A stretch of 6,395 nt of DNA. Origin: CAMAXB01 sp041746615 (GTDB lineage: Bacteria > Verrucomicrobiota > Verrucomicrobiia > Opitutales > Opitutaceae). Made by a program: the position numbers and the translations under genes. Location: NCBI GenBank assembly GCA_041746615.1, contig JBGTGS010000223.1:1-6395 (forward strand), written 5' to 3'. Shown in pieces: positions 5,116 to 6,395 of this stretch (position 1 is its first letter; each line of letters starts with the position of its first letter). The notes below the pieces were generated by a model that saw only the letters and a program-made list of their open reading frames with translations, had not been told where the DNA came from and did not search any database.

Positions 5116-5994
5116 ATGGATCCGACTTATCCCATTCTTGCCGCCTTGATGGTGTCGTTGGTGCTTTATCAGCTCAACCAGCGCCATGCATCGCCGGTCA
5201 TCGCGATCATCAACCGCTGGCTGCGATGGATCATCTTCGCCACCGGTGCCGCCAAGGTGTCCACGGATTTCGGCTGGATTGACCGCTCGTACGGGGTGCT
5301 CGTGGCCATCTTCTTCCTGATCTACTTTCTGATTGAAACCATGTATCGCTGGCTGGAAATCCGTGCGATCAGCGTGAGCCCGCTGCCGCTCTTTCCCCGC
5401 TTCAGTGTCAACACCAGCGGCGAGGAATGGCCCACCCATCCGCGGCTCCTGCGGATGCGCGACTGGCTCCGCGCCCAGGGCTTCAAGCAGGTCCAGGCCC
5501 TCAAGGCCGAGATTGCCCCCGGCATTCATTTGAGGGTTTCGGTCTACCAGGATCAGGATGCCACCCTGCGCATCCAGGTGATGTTTCTGCCGCAACCGAG
5601 CGGGGCCATCTCGGTCTGCCACGTGCTGTCGTCCCAGACCGTGAACAGCTACCGTTACGTCACCGACAATCTCTACCTGCCGTTCGGAGGTTTTTATCCC
5701 GAGCAATGGCTGGTCGAACGCAACCCCTGGCGTCGCAGCCTCGCCGGCCTGGTTGCCAGGCATCGTGCCCGGCTGAAACGCGCCGGTGAATCCCTGATAC
5801 CCTGGACCAGCGATCCGCTCGTCGATCTCAACGCCCAGCAACGCGAGCTCGAGCAGGTCAACACGGCCCTGGGTTTTCTGCTGCCCCATGCCGAGCGGGA
5901 GGAGAACGGCAAGATGACCACCGAGGGTCGCTACCGGGTCTGGAAGGAGATCTGGCTCCTCAACTACCTCGGCCGCAGCGTGCGTTACGATTGA
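5116..5994 (+). CDS. Unrecognised protein with N-terminal membrane region
   Basis: I do not recognise this 292-residue protein as a named family. Hydrophobic segments at about 5-22, 37-48 and 57-76 suggest two or three membrane passes, with NQRHASPVIAIINRWLRW between the first two. The remaining roughly 215 residues (80-292) look like a soluble domain: predicted strands at 137-160 and 164-173, an aromatic segment (NSYRYVTDNLYLPFGGFYP, 177-195), a basic helix (RRSLAGLVARHRARLKRA, 206-223), a heptad-like helix around 237-256 and a C-terminal RVWKEIWLLNYLGRSVRYD. No catalytic motif stands out. Codon use and GC resemble dnaN. ATG 5116 lies 7 nt after the dnaN terminator and has no Shine-Dalgarno sequence; M12 (5149) is an alternative start but would cut into the first hydrophobic segment. 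It may be expressed by read-through or from a promoter inside dnaN. The frame is well supported; the function is unknown. Confidence 0.78.
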   Translation: MDPTYPILAALMVSLVLYQLNQRHASPVIAIINRWLRWIIFATGAAKVSTDFGWIDRSYGVLVAIFFLIYFLIETMYRWLEIRAISVSPLPLFPRFSVNTSGEEWPTHPRLLRMRDWLRAQGFKQVQALKAEIAPGIHLRVSVYQDQDATLRIQVMFLPQPSGAISVCHVLSSQTVNSYRYVTDNLYLPFGGFYPEQWLVERNPWRRSLAGLVARHRARLKRAGESLIPWTSDPLVDLNAQQRELEQVNTALGFLLPHAEREENGKMTTEGRYRVWKEIWLLNYLGRSVRYD

Positions 5995-6164
5995 CAGCCG
6001 CCGCGCCGCGCTGCGGCGAGTGGCCAGTGCGGGGGACAAGGGGCAAGGGCGGGAGTAGCTTAGCCTTGAGCTCACGCGCAGGCGGGGCAGTTTGCCGAAA
6101 TGTAGCAACGGTCTCGATTTATTAATTTATTGAGAGAGACAGACTGGTATTAACCGGCAAAGCA

Positions 6165-6197
6165 GTGGCTAGGCCGCCGGAAGCAGAGCGCGGCCAC
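6165..6197 (-). other. Hairpin in the non-coding IS end, possible guide-RNA stem-loop
   Basis: On either strand, GTGGC (6165-6169) pairs with GCCAC (6193-6197), and overlapping GGCCGC (6172-6177) pairs with GCGGCC (6190-6195). Combined, they can form a hairpin with an asymmetric bulge and a loop of about 12 nt, starting 32 nt after the transposase stop in the transposase direction. IS110-family bridge/seek RNAs consist of such stem-loops with internal loops. A second feature, GTCTC (6111-6115) with GAGAC (6136-6140) around an AT-rich 20-nt loop, lies further along. The structure is seen; an RNA is not demonstrated. Confidence 0.3.
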
Positions 6198-6228
6198 GAG
6201 TAGAGCGCCGAAGTAAAAGCCGGCGAGG

Positions 6229-6395
6229 TTAGCTCAAGAGCTCCGTCGTGCCGGAGGGACGCAGGAGCGCGTTGAGGTGGAGGGCTAATTTGCGGGCAAC
6301 GGCGACGTAGGCGAGTTTGGCGGGTTTGCCGCGGGTACGCAGTTGTTGATAGAAGGGGCGCAGACAGTCGTTCCAACGCGCCGCGACGACAGCGC
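6229..6395 (-). CDS. IS110-family transposase, C-terminal fragment (cut by window edge)
   Basis: The reverse strand reads 54 codons from the edge to TAA at 6231-6229. The visible end matches the C-terminal helix region of IS110 transposases (the Transposase_20 domain): an alanine-rich lead-in (AVVAARW), then NDCLRPFYQQLRTRGKPAKL, then AYVAVARKLALHLNALLR. The family signature 'N..LR.FY..L...GKP.K.A.....RKL...LNALL' is complete. These enzymes are DEDD/serine recombinases that cut and paste or insert the element using an element-encoded bridge RNA. The catalytic DEDD residues and the active serine lie upstream, outside the window, so whether the gene is intact cannot be judged. It points towards the membrane-protein gene, convergent with it. 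Confidence 0.85.
   Translation of the reverse strand, partial: AVVAARWNDCLRPFYQQLRTRGKPAKLAYVAVARKLALHLNALLRPSGTTELLS

Larger units (their letters stand above)
5995..6395 (-). mobile_element. IS110-family insertion sequence, transposase 3' part and non-coding end
   Basis: The transposase C-terminus (6229-6395) marks an IS110-family element continuing beyond the right edge. Its other boundary lies somewhere in the gene-free DNA between the membrane-protein stop (5994) and the transposase stop (6229). IS110 elements lack obvious terminal inverted repeats and usually make no target duplication, so the exact end cannot be read from one copy. The composition shifts from very GC-rich (6001-6060) to mixed with an AT-rich patch (6116-6131), but this does not fix the boundary. 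The coordinates given are therefore the outer limit. Confidence 0.6.

Noticed and set aside
6004..6018. Hairpin CGCCGC-GCT-GCGGCG after the membrane-protein gene as a terminator
   Set aside because: There is no T-tract, and alternative pairings abound in this CG-rich run.
5077..6108. A 343-codon minus-strand open frame opposite the membrane-protein gene
   Set aside because: Antisense shadow in GC-rich DNA; it has no motif, and it crosses the dnaN terminator and the IS junction region.
6065..6238. CTTGAGCT (6065-6072) and AGCTCAAG (6231-6238) as IS subterminal inverted repeats
   Set aside because: An 8-bp match over this distance is expected by chance with appreciable probability, and the second copy lies within the transposase coding end.

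Overview
The window looks like chromosomal DNA of a GC-rich Gram-negative bacterium, most likely a verrucomicrobial (Opitutales-like) genome. That assignment is an inference. It rests on the high GC content, the general lack of Shine-Dalgarno sequences, the secreted EF-hand protein, the look of the unrecognised membrane protein beside dnaN, and palindromic GC-rich intergenic repeats. No marker gene fixes the taxon.

Left part (1-2375, minus strand). A carbohydrate ABC-transporter substrate-binding protein (438 residues visible) runs off the left edge. It was found by translating the reverse strand from ATG 1315, which follows an in-frame TGA by three codons. Upstream of it is a 328-nt gene-free stretch (1316-1643) packed with perfect inverted repeats, ending in a three-branched palindromic element (1545-1602). 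Then comes a secreted protein with four canonical EF-hand loops (1644-2375).

Central part (2463-5059, plus strand). A small RelE/ParE-fold protein with no visible antitoxin lies 24 nt upstream of pssA (CDP-diacylglycerol-serine O-phosphatidyltransferase), probably in one operon. A 233-nt leader region follows, with a TATAAT box and a hairpin that would bury the only Shine-Dalgarno-like sequence of dnaN. Next is a complete dnaN (DNA polymerase III beta clamp), closed by a textbook intrinsic terminator.

Right part (5083-6395). The dnaN terminator ends only 7 nt before the ATG of an unrecognised 292-residue protein with an N-terminal membrane region. Beyond it, on the minus strand, are the last 54 codons of an IS110-family transposase that runs off the right edge. 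About 235 nt of non-coding DNA follow the transposase stop and probably include the end of the insertion sequence; in the IS1111 subgroup this is where the guide (bridge/seek) RNA lies.

The core is housekeeping: membrane phospholipid synthesis and replication processivity. It is flanked by accessory material. The points most worth a second look are the branched palindromic repeat, the antitoxin-less RelE-like gene fixed to pssA, the dnaN leader hairpin, the terminator abutting a start codon, and the IS110 non-coding end.
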